A stretch of 64,000 bases of DNA from DASXYG01 sp036502625 (GCA_036502625.1 DASXYG010000126.1:1-64000), one strand, 5' to 3'; counted from the stretch's first letter, positions 16,811 through 25,297 are shown. Notes: a model not told the origin generated them from the letters alone. Made by a program: numbers and translations.

Positions 16811-16831
16811 TACGGTCGGTCGTACGGTCGG
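16811..16831 (+). repeat. Direct repeat TACGGTCGG x2 upstream of prcB
   Basis: TACGGTCGG at 16811-16819 and 16823-16831, start-to-start 12 bp, within the 101-base gap before prcB. A TAGGGT box at 16786-16791 upstream may be an internal -10 element. It could be a regulator site for prcBA; no protein is assigned. Confidence 0.35.
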
Positions 16832-16856
16832 CCGTAGGCGGAGATGAAGGAGTGGC

Positions 16857-17723
16857 GTGGCCTCTCAGTCCGAGGGCGGGGCGTTCGGCGGTATGTCGGC
16901 CGGTCGCTTCCCGCCGGCGTTCGGCAGTACCGGGAACTCGTCGTTCACCGACTTCCTGGCCTCCTACGCGCCCGACATGCTGCCGGGGCGGCGGCAGGTC
17001 CCGGCCGGGCCGGTGGGGGACGACCTTCCGCACGGGACCACGATCGTGGCGGTGATCTTCCCCGGGGGCGTGATCCTCGCGGGTGACCGGCGGGCCACGG
17101 CGGGCAACGTGATCGCGCAGCACGACATCGAGAAGGTGTTCCGTGCCGACGACTTCTCGGCGCTGGCCATCGCGGGCACGGCCGGCATGGGCATCGAGAT
17201 GGCGCGGCTGTTCCAGGTGGAGCTCGAGCACTACGAGAAGATGGAGGGCCGGATCCTGTCCCTGGAGGGCAAGGCGAACCGGCTCGCCACGATGATCCGC
17301 GGCAACCTGGCCATGGCCATGCAGGGCCTGGTCGTGGTGCCGCTGTTCGCGGGTTACGACGAGGAGAACGACGTCGGCCGCATCTTCAGCTACGACCCCG
17401 CGGGCGGGCGTTACGAGGAGACCCAGTTCCACACGATCGGGTCGGGTTCCCCGTACGCACGCGGCGCGCTGAAGAAGCTCTACCGCGACGACCTCTCGGC
17501 CGAGGACGGCGTGCGAGTGTGCCTCCAGGCGCTGTACGACGCGGCCGACGACGACTCGGCCACCGGCGGGCCTGACCTCACGCGGCAGATCTTCCCCGTG
17601 GTGACGGTGATGACCGCCGACGGCTTCCGGCGCCTGCCGGACGACGAGGTCGGCGCGCACGCACGCGCGGTGATCGACGAGCGGATGCACAACCCCGGCG
17701 GGCCGAACGCCCCGCTGCGCTGA
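16857..17723 (+). CDS. prcB: 20S proteasome beta subunit
   Basis: 288 residues from GTG. A 60-residue propeptide ends DLPHG and is cleaved before Thr61 (TTIVAVIFPGGVILAGDRRA), giving the N-terminal threonine nucleophile. The Lys and Asp expected of the active site lie in the following strands (GDRRATAG, DIEKVF). Fourteen copies form the two inner rings of the 20S core. It is followed by prcA after 48 bases, and the pair probably shares transcription from pup or from the region just upstream. Confidence 0.97.
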   Translation: MASQSEGGAFGGMSAGRFPPAFGSTGNSSFTDFLASYAPDMLPGRRQVPAGPVGDDLPHGTTIVAVIFPGGVILAGDRRATAGNVIAQHDIEKVFRADDFSALAIAGTAGMGIEMARLFQVELEHYEKMEGRILSLEGKANRLATMIRGNLAMAMQGLVVVPLFAGYDEENDVGRIFSYDPAGGRYEETQFHTIGSGSPYARGALKKLYRDDLSAEDGVRVCLQALYDAADDDSATGGPDLTRQIFPVVTVMTADGFRRLPDDEVGAHARAVIDERMHNPGGPNAPLR

Positions 17724-17771
17724 TAGCTCCAATACTGGTCGTAACCAAATAGGGAAGGGGAGGGCGCAGCG

Positions 17772-18617
17772 GTGTCGATGCCCTTCTATGTGTCACCCGA
17801 ACAGGTGATGAAGGACAAGGCGGACTACGCGCGCAAGAACATCGCGCGGGGCCGCGACGTCGTGGTCATCGCCTACGACGGGGGGATCCTGTTCGTCGCG
17901 CCCAACCCGTCGCGGGCGCTGCACAAGATCAGCGAGATCTACGACCGGATCGCGTTCGCCGCGGTCGGGAAGTACAACGAGTTCGAGAACCTCCGTTCGG
18001 CGGGCGTGCGCTACGCCGACGTCAACGGCTACATGTACGACCGCAGCGACGTGACCGCGCGCGGCCTGGCCAACTTCTACGCCCAGAACCTCGGCACGAT
18101 CTTCACCGACTCGTCCAAGCCGTTCGAGGTGGAGCTGGTGGTCGCCGAGGTCGGCGCGGGCGCGGAGGACAACCAGATCTACCGGATCACGTTCGACGGC
18201 TCGGTGGTCGACGAGCACGGCTACGTGGCGATGGGCGGCCAGGCCGACCACGTGGCCACGGTGCTGCAGAGCCGCTACTCCGACGGCATGCCCTTGGCGG
18301 AGGCGCTCGAGGTGGCGCTGGCCGCCCTCGGGCAGTCCAACGGCGACGAGCACACGTTCACGGCGGGGGAGCTGGAGGTCGCGGTCCTGGACCGGGCGCG
18401 CGACGGCCGCAAGTTCCGCCGGCTGATCGGCAGCCGCCTGGACGACCTGCTCCCGGCGGCGCCGGAGCCCACGGAGGCCCCCGAGGCGGACGCGACCCCG
18501 GCGGAGGAGCCCGCGGACCCCTCCGACGGCGACGCGGAGGACCAGGCGGCGGCCGAGGACGCGAACCTCGACCTGCCCGAGCCCCCGAGCGGCGGTGAGG
18601 GCTCCGAGGAGTCCTGA
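17772..18617 (+). CDS. prcA: 20S proteasome alpha subunit
   Basis: 281 residues. GTG at 17772 gives MSMPFYVSPEQVM, matching the usual actinobacterial start; ATG at 17778 is an alternative. The N-terminal helix gates the pore, and RALHKISEIYDRIAFAAVGKY is the alpha-ring core. The last 45 residues are an acidic, Pro/Ala/Glu-rich disordered tail beyond the folded domain. It forms the outer rings that dock the ARC GQYL tail. A GC-rich hairpin follows. Confidence 0.97.
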   Translation: MSMPFYVSPEQVMKDKADYARKNIARGRDVVVIAYDGGILFVAPNPSRALHKISEIYDRIAFAAVGKYNEFENLRSAGVRYADVNGYMYDRSDVTARGLANFYAQNLGTIFTDSSKPFEVELVVAEVGAGAEDNQIYRITFDGSVVDEHGYVAMGGQADHVATVLQSRYSDGMPLAEALEVALAALGQSNGDEHTFTAGELEVAVLDRARDGRKFRRLIGSRLDDLLPAAPEPTEAPEADATPAEEPADPSDGDAEDQAAAEDANLDLPEPPSGGEGSEES

Positions 18618-18636
18618 CCGCCTTCTGAGCACGACG

Positions 18637-18668
18637 ACGGCCCCACGCGGATCCCCGCGCGGGGCCGT
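18637..18668 (+). terminator. Terminator-like hairpin after prcA
   Basis: ACGGCCCC-A-CGCGG (18637-18650) pairs with CCGCG-C-GGGGCCGT (18655-18668) around a 4-base loop, with one A/C mismatch, followed by a short T-containing stretch. It ends the pup-prcBA unit. Confidence 0.7.
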
Positions 18669-18738
18669 TCGGGCTTCTCGTACGGTGCTGTGCGCGTGAT
18701 GTCAGCGGCGTGTGCGCGGGGTCCGCGAGGCTTTCGGC

Positions 18739-19875
18739 ATGACGGGGAACGGGGAGTCCGCGGAGGTGCTGGTCGCCGGTGCCGGGCCGACGGGGCTGAC
18801 GGCGGCGATCCTGCTGGCGGTCCGCGGTGTGCGGGTGCAGGTGGTGGAGCGGCATGCGACGACGGCGCGGTATCCGCGTGCGCGGGGGATCGCGGGCGCG
18901 GCGATGCGGGTGTTCGGCGAAGCGGGGGTGGACGCCGCCGTACGGGAGGCGGGCGCGGTGCTCGCGCGCAACCGGTGTGTGCTGACGGTCGACACGCTTG
19001 CGGGGGCCGAGCTGGACCGCGCGCCGCTGGAGTCGGTGGTGGGGCCGGAGGAGGACCGGGCGCGGGCGTTCGAGGGGTTCACGCTGTGCCCGCAGGACCT
19101 GCTCGAACCGGTGCTGCTGGCGCGCGCCCGTGAGCTGGGCGTGGACGTGCGGTTCGGGGTGGAGCTGCGGGGGTTCGCGACGGACCGTACGGGCGTGACG
19201 GCGTTCCTGGGGCCGTCGCGGTCACGGAACGGCGCGGCGGGCGGGGACGGGCGCGGGCGGTGGGCCGTGCGGGCGGAGTACCTCGTGGGCGCGGACGGCA
19301 CGCGGGGGAGCGTGCGCGAGCTGGCGGGGATCGGGGCCGGCGGGCCGGGGCGGCTGGGCCGCCACGTGAACATCGTGTTCCGTGCGGACCTCGCCGAGCT
19401 GGTGCGGGGGCGGGAGTTCCTGTTCTGTTCCACCCGTACGGAGGCGTCGCCGGGCATCTTCGCGCCGATCGACAACGCGTCGCATTGGCAGTTCAACGTG
19501 ACGTTGGGGGACGGGGACGTGGACGCGTCGTACACGGCTTCGCGGTGCGCGGAGCTGGTCCGCGCTGCGGTGGGGGTGCCCGGTCTGGACGTGGAGGTCG
19601 AGCGGGTCCTGCACTGGGGGCCGGGGCTGCGGGTGGCGGAGTCGCTGCACCGGGGCCGGGTGGCGCTGGCGGGGGACGCCGCGCACGAGCTCCCGGCGGG
19701 GGGCCTGGGCGTGGGGGTGGGGGACGCGGCAGTGCTGGCGCCGTACCTGGTGGAGGCGCTGGACGGCGACGAGCCCGATCCGCTGGCGCGGTACACCTCG
19801 GCGCGGCTGCCGGTCGTACGGGAGATCGCGGATCGGCGTTACGCGAATGCGGGGCCGTCGGGGCTGCCGAAGTGA
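18739..19875 (+). CDS. FAD-dependent aromatic-type monooxygenase
   Basis: 378 residues of the PHBH/FAD_binding_3 fold. GAGPTGLTAAILLA near residue 10 binds FAD, the YLVGADGTRG motif is in the middle, and GDAAHELPAGGLGVGVGDAA binds flavin near the C-terminus. The last motif departs from the common GDAAH-P-GG-G-N form. It lacks the C-terminal thioredoxin-like extension of longer relatives. ATG at 18739 is chosen. It lies between prcA and pafA with G-ending codons and no ribosome site of note. Substrate unknown; no sequence evidence ties it to the proteasome. Confidence 0.85.
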   Translation: MTGNGESAEVLVAGAGPTGLTAAILLAVRGVRVQVVERHATTARYPRARGIAGAAMRVFGEAGVDAAVREAGAVLARNRCVLTVDTLAGAELDRAPLESVVGPEEDRARAFEGFTLCPQDLLEPVLLARARELGVDVRFGVELRGFATDRTGVTAFLGPSRSRNGAAGGDGRGRWAVRAEYLVGADGTRGSVRELAGIGAGGPGRLGRHVNIVFRADLAELVRGREFLFCSTRTEASPGIFAPIDNASHWQFNVTLGDGDVDASYTASRCAELVRAAVGVPGLDVEVERVLHWGPGLRVAESLHRGRVALAGDAAHELPAGGLGVGVGDAAVLAPYLVEALDGDEPDPLARYTSARLPVVREIADRRYANAGPSGLPK

Positions 19876-19985
19876 TCTACACCGTCAAGGCGGCGGCGGT
19901 GGCCGCGCTGGGCGGCGGCAGGTTATCCGGCTTGGGCGCGCGAAAACCGTGCCGTCGATCACCGCGTAATGTCCCCGCGCGGACG

Positions 19986-19991
19986 TAGGGT
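19986..19991 (+). promoter_or_regulatory. -10 element TAGGGT for pafA (leaderless)
   Basis: TAGGGT followed by 6 bases and the GTG of pafA; identical layout to dop. Transcription is expected to start at the initiation codon. Confidence 0.6.
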
Positions 19992-19997
19992 GCCTGT

Positions 19998-21356
19998 GTG
20001 GAGCGGCGAATTTTCGGGCTGGAGAACGAGTACGGGGTCACGTGCACCTTCCGGGGGCAGCGCAGGCTGTCGCCGGATGAGGTGGCGCGCTACCTGTTCC
20101 GGCGGGTCGTGTCGTGGGGGCGCAGCAGCAACGTGTTCCTGCGCAACGGCGCGCGCCTGTACCTCGACGTGGGCAGCCATCCGGAGTACGCGACGCCGGA
20201 GTGCGACAGCGTGCTCGACTTGGTGGTGCACGACAAGGCGGGCGAGCGCATCCTCGAGGGCCTGCTGATCGACGCGGAGCGGCGGCTGCGCGAGGAGGGC
20301 ATCGCCGGCGACATCTACCTGTTCAAGAACAACACCGACTCGGCGGGCAACTCCTACGGCTGCCATGAGAACTACCTGGTGGGGCGGCACGGCGAGTTCG
20401 GGCGGCTGGCCGACGTCCTGATCCCGTTCCTGGTGACGCGGCAGATCGTGTGCGGGGCGGGCAAGGTGCTGCAGACGCCGCGCGGCGCGGTCTACTGCGT
20501 GAGCCAGCGCGCGGAGCACATCTGGGAGGGCGTGTCGTCGGCGACGACCCGGTCGCGTCCGATCATCAACACGCGCGACGAGCCGCATGCCGACGCGGAG
20601 CGGTTCCGGCGGCTGCACGTGATCGTCGGCGACTCGAACATGAGCGAGACGACGACGCTGCTCAAGGTGGGCGCGACCGATCTGGTGCTGCGGATGATCG
20701 AGTCGGGCGTGGTGATGCGCGACATGAGCCTGGAGAACCCGATCCGGGCGATCCGCGAGGTCAGCCATGACATGACGGGCCGCAGGAAGGTGCGGCTGCA
20801 GAACGGCCGCGAGGCCAGCGCGCTGGACATTCAGCGCGAGTACCTCGGGAAGGCGCGCGACTTCGTGGAGCGGCGCGGCGGCGACCCGACGACCAAGCGC
20901 GTCCTCGAACTCTGGGAGCGGACGCTGCGCGCGGTGGAGACCGGCGATCTCGACCTGGTGGCGCAGGAGATCGACTGGGTGACGAAGTACCAGCTCATCG
21001 AGCGCTACCGGGCGAAGAACGACCTGGCGTTGTCGTCGCCGCGGGTGCAGCAGATCGACCTGGCGTACCACGACGTGCACCGCGGCCGCGGGCTGTACTA
21101 CCTGCTGCAGAAGCGCGGCCAGGTGGAGCGTGCGACGCGCGATCTGGCGATCTTCGAGGCGAAGTCGGTGCCGCCGCAGACGACCCGGGCGCGGCTGCGC
21201 GGCGAGTTCATCAAGCGCGCGCAGGAGAAGCGGCGCGACTTCACCGTCGACTGGGTGCACCTGAAGCTCAACGACCAGGCCCAGCGCACGGTCCTGTGCA
21301 AGGACCCGTTCCGCGCCGTTGACGAACGCGTCGACAAACTGATCTCCGGTATGTGA
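19998..21356 (+). CDS. pafA: Pup-protein ligase PafA
   Basis: 452 residues, homologous to Dop but without the Dop loop. It starts RRIFGLENEYGVTC, with the Mg-binding Glu segment. The catalytic Asp is D57 in RLYLDVGSHPEYATPE. NNTDSAGNSYGCHENY and PIINTRDEPHAD are further shared active-site segments. It ligates deamidated Pup to lysines using ATP. It has its own -10 box and is separated from prcA by a monooxygenase. Codon choice differs from dop in the homologous region. Confidence 0.97.
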   Translation: MERRIFGLENEYGVTCTFRGQRRLSPDEVARYLFRRVVSWGRSSNVFLRNGARLYLDVGSHPEYATPECDSVLDLVVHDKAGERILEGLLIDAERRLREEGIAGDIYLFKNNTDSAGNSYGCHENYLVGRHGEFGRLADVLIPFLVTRQIVCGAGKVLQTPRGAVYCVSQRAEHIWEGVSSATTRSRPIINTRDEPHADAERFRRLHVIVGDSNMSETTTLLKVGATDLVLRMIESGVVMRDMSLENPIRAIREVSHDMTGRRKVRLQNGREASALDIQREYLGKARDFVERRGGDPTTKRVLELWERTLRAVETGDLDLVAQEIDWVTKYQLIERYRAKNDLALSSPRVQQIDLAYHDVHRGRGLYYLLQKRGQVERATRDLAIFEAKSVPPQTTRARLRGEFIKRAQEKRRDFTVDWVHLKLNDQAQRTVLCKDPFRAVDERVDKLISGM

Positions 21357-21461
21357 GGGCGGGCGTACGGCGACACGTCGGACGAGATCGCACACGGCAC
21401 ACAGGCACGCCCGGTAGCCTGTCGGGACTGCCAACCCCACCAGCCGTCTTGAGGATCCGCA

Positions 21462-22490
21462 ATGCTCCCAGCCCGGTCAACGCGTCTGGCCGCCGTCTCC
21501 GCCCTTCTGCTCGCCGCTCCGCTCGCGCTCACCGCGTGTGGCGGTAGCCAGGCCACGGGGCCGATGCCGTCGGTCAGCGGGAAGTTCGGCATCGCGCCGA
21601 AGATCGCGATCCCGAAGAAGAAGGCGGGGGAGGACCTCCAGATCAAGACCCTGATCCCGGGCAAGGGCACGCAGATCAAGAAGAACGACCTGGCCGTGGC
21701 GAACTACGTGGGCTACACGTGGAACGGCAACACGAGCAAGGAGGCGGCGTCGAGCTTCAAGCTCGGTGCGCCGCAGGCGTTCCCGGTGGGCCAGCTCGTG
21801 AAGGGCCTCGACCAGGGGCTGATCGGCCAGCAGGTCGGCAGCCGCGTGGAGATCGTCATTCCGCCGAAGGACGGCTATGGCGCGCAGGGGCAGCAGCAGG
21901 CCGGCATCTCCCCGAACGACACGCTGGTGTTCGTCATGGACGTCATGGGCGTCTACGGCAAGAGCGGCGGTCTCACGGCCAAGCAGACCAGCGACGGCGG
22001 CGGCGACCTGCCCACGGTGAAGGACGCCGGTGCGGGCAACCAGCCGAAGATCACGCTGCCGAAGAACGACCCGCCGTCCGGCGTGCAGTCGAAGACGCTG
22101 ATCGAGGGCACGGGCGCGAAGGTCAAGCAGAAGCAGCTCGTCGTCGCGAAGTACACCGGTGAGGTGTGGCGTTCGGCGGCCGACGACAAGAAGAAGCCGG
22201 CCAAGGGCACCGCGAACCTGGCGAACGGCGGCGTGTTCGACTCCTCGTGGAAGGCCGCGCAGGGCCGCATCGTCGGTCAGCCGTCGGCGTTCACGCTGAC
22301 CAGCGGCGGCGCCACCGGCCAGGGCGTCATCAAGGGCTGGGTGGACGGCCTGGTGGGCAAGAAGATCGGCAGCCGGGTGCTGCTGACGGTGCCGCCGGCC
22401 CAGGGCTACGGCAAGACCGGTCAGGCGTCGGCGGGCATCCGTCCGAACGACACGCTGATCTTCGTGGTGGACATCCTCGGCGCGCACTGA
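21462..22490 (+). CDS. Lipoprotein with two FKBP-type peptidyl-prolyl isomerase domains
   Basis: 342 residues. The signal peptide ends in the lipobox LTAC with Cys26 as the lipidation site. Two FKBP domains follow, about 60-165 and 205-341. Each has the VGQLVKGLDQGLIGQQVGSR / GVIKGWVDGLVGKKIGSR helix, PP-GYG and the end motif NDTLVFVMDV / NDTLIFVVDI. The linker is Gly/Asp-rich. It is exported and anchored outside the membrane, so it probably aids folding of secreted proteins. An FKBP gene next to pafA is a recurring arrangement, but their cellular compartments differ. Confidence 0.92.
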   Translation: MLPARSTRLAAVSALLLAAPLALTACGGSQATGPMPSVSGKFGIAPKIAIPKKKAGEDLQIKTLIPGKGTQIKKNDLAVANYVGYTWNGNTSKEAASSFKLGAPQAFPVGQLVKGLDQGLIGQQVGSRVEIVIPPKDGYGAQGQQQAGISPNDTLVFVMDVMGVYGKSGGLTAKQTSDGGGDLPTVKDAGAGNQPKITLPKNDPPSGVQSKTLIEGTGAKVKQKQLVVAKYTGEVWRSAADDKKKPAKGTANLANGGVFDSSWKAAQGRIVGQPSAFTLTSGGATGQGVIKGWVDGLVGKKIGSRVLLTVPPAQGYGKTGQASAGIRPNDTLIFVVDILGAH

Positions 22491-22541
22491 CCTCCGCGCC
22501 GGCGTAAGCCGGTTGTAAGCGGTGCGTGGTTCGGTGGCGGT

Positions 22542-22560
22542 GGGCCGGTTGTGCCGGCCC
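22542..22560 (+). terminator. Short hairpin after the FKBP gene
   Basis: GGGCCGG (22542-22548), loop TTGTG, CCGGCCC (22554-22560), a perfect 7-bp stem in the 95-base gap. It is also close to the ribosome site of the following gene. Confidence 0.5.
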
Positions 22561-22585
22561 GCCGTTTCGAGGGGAGCGCCACGCC

Positions 22586-23131
22586 GTGTCCGAGATTCCG
22601 CAGGAGCACCAGGCTCCGCCGCCGCCCACCGCCCCGCCGCCGGATGTCGCGGGCGTGGCGTCCGCGCAGGGCCTCGGCCCGTATTCCGGGGTGCGGACGT
22701 GGGGCGATCCGCGTGAGGCGTGGCTGATGGCGGGCGTGGCGGTCGCCGTCTACCTCGTGGTGGCCGCGGTGGGCATCCTGCTGTTCCATCCGCTGGCCGC
22801 GGGCGTGGTGCTCCTGCTGATCTGGATCGTCACCTCGGTCGGCCGCGCCATCGTGCTGACGCGCCGCAGCGGCGACGCGGTGCACCTGTTCGCGGGCGGC
22901 GTGGTGTGGTGCCGCGGCGGCCAGGTGTACGCCGTGCCGTGGGGGCGGGCGGCGCGGCTGGGGCAGTCGACGCGGAACCGCGCGGTCAGCGGTGGCCGCC
23001 GGTTCCCGCTGTACCTGGTGGACGGTTCGATGATCGAGGTGCCGTTCCGCCCGGACCTCAAGGACGGCCGCGACAGCTTCCTGCTGCGCCTGGCCGCGCT
23101 GCTGCGGGAGAACGGCCGCCAGGTCGACTGA
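22586..23131 (+). CDS. Two-span membrane protein, unknown function
   Basis: 181 residues from GTG, with GAGGGGAG upstream. It has a Pro-rich cytoplasmic start (about 1-25), two membrane spans around 50-95 (WLMAGVAVAVYLVVAAVG and FHPLAAGVVLLLIWIV), then a C-terminal domain of mixed strands with VVWCRGGQVYAVPWGRA and LVDGSMIEVPFRP that resembles a PH-like fold. I do not recognise a named function. A terminator-like hairpin sits just upstream. Confidence 0.75.
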   Translation: MSEIPQEHQAPPPPTAPPPDVAGVASAQGLGPYSGVRTWGDPREAWLMAGVAVAVYLVVAAVGILLFHPLAAGVVLLLIWIVTSVGRAIVLTRRSGDAVHLFAGGVVWCRGGQVYAVPWGRAARLGQSTRNRAVSGGRRFPLYLVDGSMIEVPFRPDLKDGRDSFLLRLAALLRENGRQVD

Positions 23132-23169
23132 CCGTACGGCGCCGCTGTAACACCAATCGTGATTGCTTC

Positions 23170-23175
23170 TAGACT
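23170..23175 (+). promoter_or_regulatory. -10 element TAGACT for the COG2345-type regulator
   Basis: TAGACT followed by 6 bases and ATG at 23182, a leaderless layout. The half-sites AATC-GT-GATT (23155-23164) immediately upstream could be an operator for autoregulation. Confidence 0.5.
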
Positions 23176-23181
23176 TCTCGC

Positions 23182-23829
23182 ATGGACGATGCCGAGCTGG
23201 ACGCCGTGGGTGTGCTGGCCGATCCGGTGCGCCGCGCGCTGTACCGCTACGTGGCCGGCAGCGGGCGCGAGGTGGGGCGCGGCGAGGCGGCGGACGGCGC
23301 CGGGGTGAAGCGGTCGCTGGCGGCGTTCCACCTCGACCGGCTGGCGGAGGCGGGGCTGCTTGACGTCGGCTACCGGCGGCCGGCGGGGCGCGGCGGGCCC
23401 GGGGCGGGGCGGCCGGCGAAGATGTACCGCAGGGCCGCGGCCGAGCACGCGGTGACGCTGCCGCCGCGGTCCTACGACCTGGCCGCCGAGGTGCTGGCCG
23501 ACGTGGTCGAGGGCGCGCGGCTGGACGCCGAGGTGGCGGAGTCGGCGAGGGCGCGCGGGCGGGCCGGTGCGCGGCCGGGCGCGGAGCTGCGGGGTGAGCT
23601 GGCCGCGCGCGGCTACGAGCCGTACGACGACGGGGCGGACATCCGGTTGCGCAACTGCCCGTTCCACCGGCTCGCGGCGGATCAGCCGGTGGTGGCGTGC
23701 GCGATGAACCTGGCGCTGCTGGAGGGGCTGCTCGACGGCATCGGCGGCACGGGGCGTACGGCCCGCATGGACGCGCGTCCGGGTGACTGCTGTGTCGCGC
23801 TCGCCGCTTCTAAAACTAAATCTCATTGA
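23182..23829 (+). CDS. ArsR-like winged-helix regulator with C-terminal cysteine cluster (COG2345 type)
   Basis: 215 residues. The N-terminal winged helix has VLADPVRRALYRYVA and VKRSLAAFHLDRLAEAGLLD. A helical middle leads to a C-terminal module with Cys in LRNCPFH, VVACAMN and PGDCCVAL. This C-x13-C-x29-CC layout recalls the Fe-S-sensing regulators of the SufR group, so a metal or Fe-S ligand is possible. The following DUF3291 gene begins 32 bases later across an AT-rich patch and is the likely partner or target. Confidence 0.82.
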   Translation: MDDAELDAVGVLADPVRRALYRYVAGSGREVGRGEAADGAGVKRSLAAFHLDRLAEAGLLDVGYRRPAGRGGPGAGRPAKMYRRAAAEHAVTLPPRSYDLAAEVLADVVEGARLDAEVAESARARGRAGARPGAELRGELAARGYEPYDDGADIRLRNCPFHRLAADQPVVACAMNLALLEGLLDGIGGTGRTARMDARPGDCCVALAASKTKSH

Positions 23830-23833
23830 CAAT
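23824..23833. promoter_or_regulatory. AT-rich patch with ATTG-A-CAAT inverted repeat
   Basis: The last codons of the regulator and the gap hold an unusually AT-rich run (23811-23836) with TTGACA at 23826-23831 inside the inverted repeat ATTG-A-CAAT (23825-23833). It is a possible operator/-35 element for the DUF3291 gene; no good -10 element is seen. Confidence 0.35.
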
Positions 23834-23861
23834 AGTGGGTGCGGCTGGTGTGCTCGTCGGC

Positions 23862-24362
23862 ATGGAGACGAGCGGATACCACTTGGCGCAGTTCAACGTC
23901 GGGCGCACGGTCGCCCCCATGGACTCCGGGGAGATGGCGGGCTTCCGCGACGGGCTCGCGGTGATCAACGGGCTGGCCGACCGTACGCCCGGGTTCGTGT
24001 GGCGGCTGGTCGGCGAGGCGGCCGACGACGCAACCGACCTGCGGCTCCCGGGCACCGACCTGATCATGAACCTGTCCGTATGGGAGTCGCGGCAGGCGCT
24101 GTGGGACTTCGTCTACCGCAGCGCGCACCTGGACTACCTGCGCCGCCGCCGTGACTGGTTCCAGAAGCTCGGCACGCCGATCCAGGTCCTCTGGTGGCTG
24201 CCCGCGGGCACCCTCCCGGACATCGCGGAGGCCAAGCGCCGCCTGGAGCTGCTCACCGCCGGCGGTCCCGGCCCGGACGCGTTCACCTTCAGGGAGTTCC
24301 ACGAGGCGCCCGCGCCCGGGCCGGACGCGGGTCAGGCCGAGCCGGTGAACGCCGGGAGGTAG
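23862..24362 (+). CDS. DUF3291 family protein
   Basis: 166 residues from ATG at 23862; a TTG at 23826 would lie within the putative promoter. It matches DUF3291 along its length: HLAQFNVGRTVAPMDSGEMA, INGLADRTPGFVWRL, then LSVWESRQALWDFVYRSAHL and WWLPAGTLPDIAEAKRRLE. The fold is a dimeric alpha-beta barrel related to small monooxygenases; activity is not established. It follows the COG2345-type regulator, a pairing that suggests shared control. Its end overlaps the convergent SGNH gene by 31 bases. Confidence 0.88.
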   Translation: METSGYHLAQFNVGRTVAPMDSGEMAGFRDGLAVINGLADRTPGFVWRLVGEAADDATDLRLPGTDLIMNLSVWESRQALWDFVYRSAHLDYLRRRRDWFQKLGTPIQVLWWLPAGTLPDIAEAKRRLELLTAGGPGPDAFTFREFHEAPAPGPDAGQAEPVNAGR

Positions 24363-25129
24363 CCGTCCGCGTGGCCCTTCGCGGTCGGGTGGTAGGACTC
24401 GTCGACGGGATAGGCCACGGAGTGCAGCCAGCCGTCGCCGGTGCACAGTTCGTGGCCGGCGAAGTCGTCGCGGACGTCGGAGAACGTGAAGCCGTGGTCG
24501 GCGGTGGCCTTCTCGATGGTGGTGTCGAGCTTGTCGGCGCCGCCGTTGAGGGCCTTGTGCTTGGCCGCGCTGAGGCCCGGGCAGGGCGTCGCGTCCAGGT
24601 CGTAGAGGTGCGGGTAGTCGAGGACGACGACGTGGGCGGACGGCGCCTTGCCGTGGATCGCGGTGAACAGGGAGTCCAGCGCGCCGGGCAGGACGGAGTC
24701 CATCTTGGCCTCGGCGGCGTCGACGGAGGACTGGCAGCCGGAGTCGGACTGCGTGACGCAGTTCTGCATGACGGTCGAGAAGCCGACGTCGTTGCCGCCG
24801 ACGGTGATGCTCACCAGGGACGTCGCCGCACTGAGCCCGCCGAGCTGGTCACTGGCGACGCTGCTGGTGGTGGCGCCCGAGCAGGCGGCGAAGGTGAACG
24901 ACGACGGGTCGTGGGCGGCGTTCCACAAGGCGGGGTAGGCGTTGTCGCTGCGCTTGCAGGATCCGCTGTCGGAGATGTAGCTTCCGGCGCCGACTCCGGA
25001 GGAGTAGCTGTCGCCGAGGGCGACGTACGCGCCGGTGGCGGCCTGTGCGGCGCCGCCGGTCACGGCGACCGCCGCGGCCGTCAGGGTGATGACGGACGCG
25101 GCGGCGGTGAGCACACGGGGTGGGTGCAT
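24332..25129 (-). CDS. Secreted SGNH/GDSL-family esterase or lipase
   Basis: 265 residues with an N-terminal signal peptide (about 1-30, ending AAQA). The catalytic blocks are ALGDSYSSGVG (Ser, block I), the block II Gly near CSGATTSS, VGGNDVGF (Asn, block III) and DESYHPTAKGH (Asp/His, block V). Six or so cysteines suggest disulfides, as in Streptomyces extracellular lipases. CAGGAGC precedes the ATG. Substrate is probably an acyl ester. The C-terminus overlaps the DUF3291 gene on the other strand. Confidence 0.93.
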   Translation of the reverse strand: MHPPRVLTAAASVITLTAAAVAVTGGAAQAATGAYVALGDSYSSGVGAGSYISDSGSCKRSDNAYPALWNAAHDPSSFTFAACSGATTSSVASDQLGGLSAATSLVSITVGGNDVGFSTVMQNCVTQSDSGCQSSVDAAEAKMDSVLPGALDSLFTAIHGKAPSAHVVVLDYPHLYDLDATPCPGLSAAKHKALNGGADKLDTTIEKATADHGFTFSDVRDDFAGHELCTGDGWLHSVAYPVDESYHPTAKGHADGYLPAFTGSA

Positions 25130-25229
25130 CTGCGCTCCTGGGGGACTTGCGTGCGGGGGGTCGGCAGGGGCTACCTGAAAGTAACCCGATCATGAGCGCC
25201 GCGGAAGTACCCAACTACGGTGTGTCACT

Positions 25230-25259
25230 GGCCGGTTCGGGTCAGCGCGCCCACCGGCC
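25230..25259 (-). terminator. Hairpin downstream of the DUF3866 gene
   Basis: GGCCGGT (25230-25236) and ACCGGCC (25253-25259), 7-bp stem, 16-base loop, 39 bases past the DUF3866 stop on the minus strand. No U-run. Confidence 0.4.
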
Positions 25260-25297
25260 GGTGGGGCGGTGCCGGTCCGCGGGCTGACGGGCGGCGG

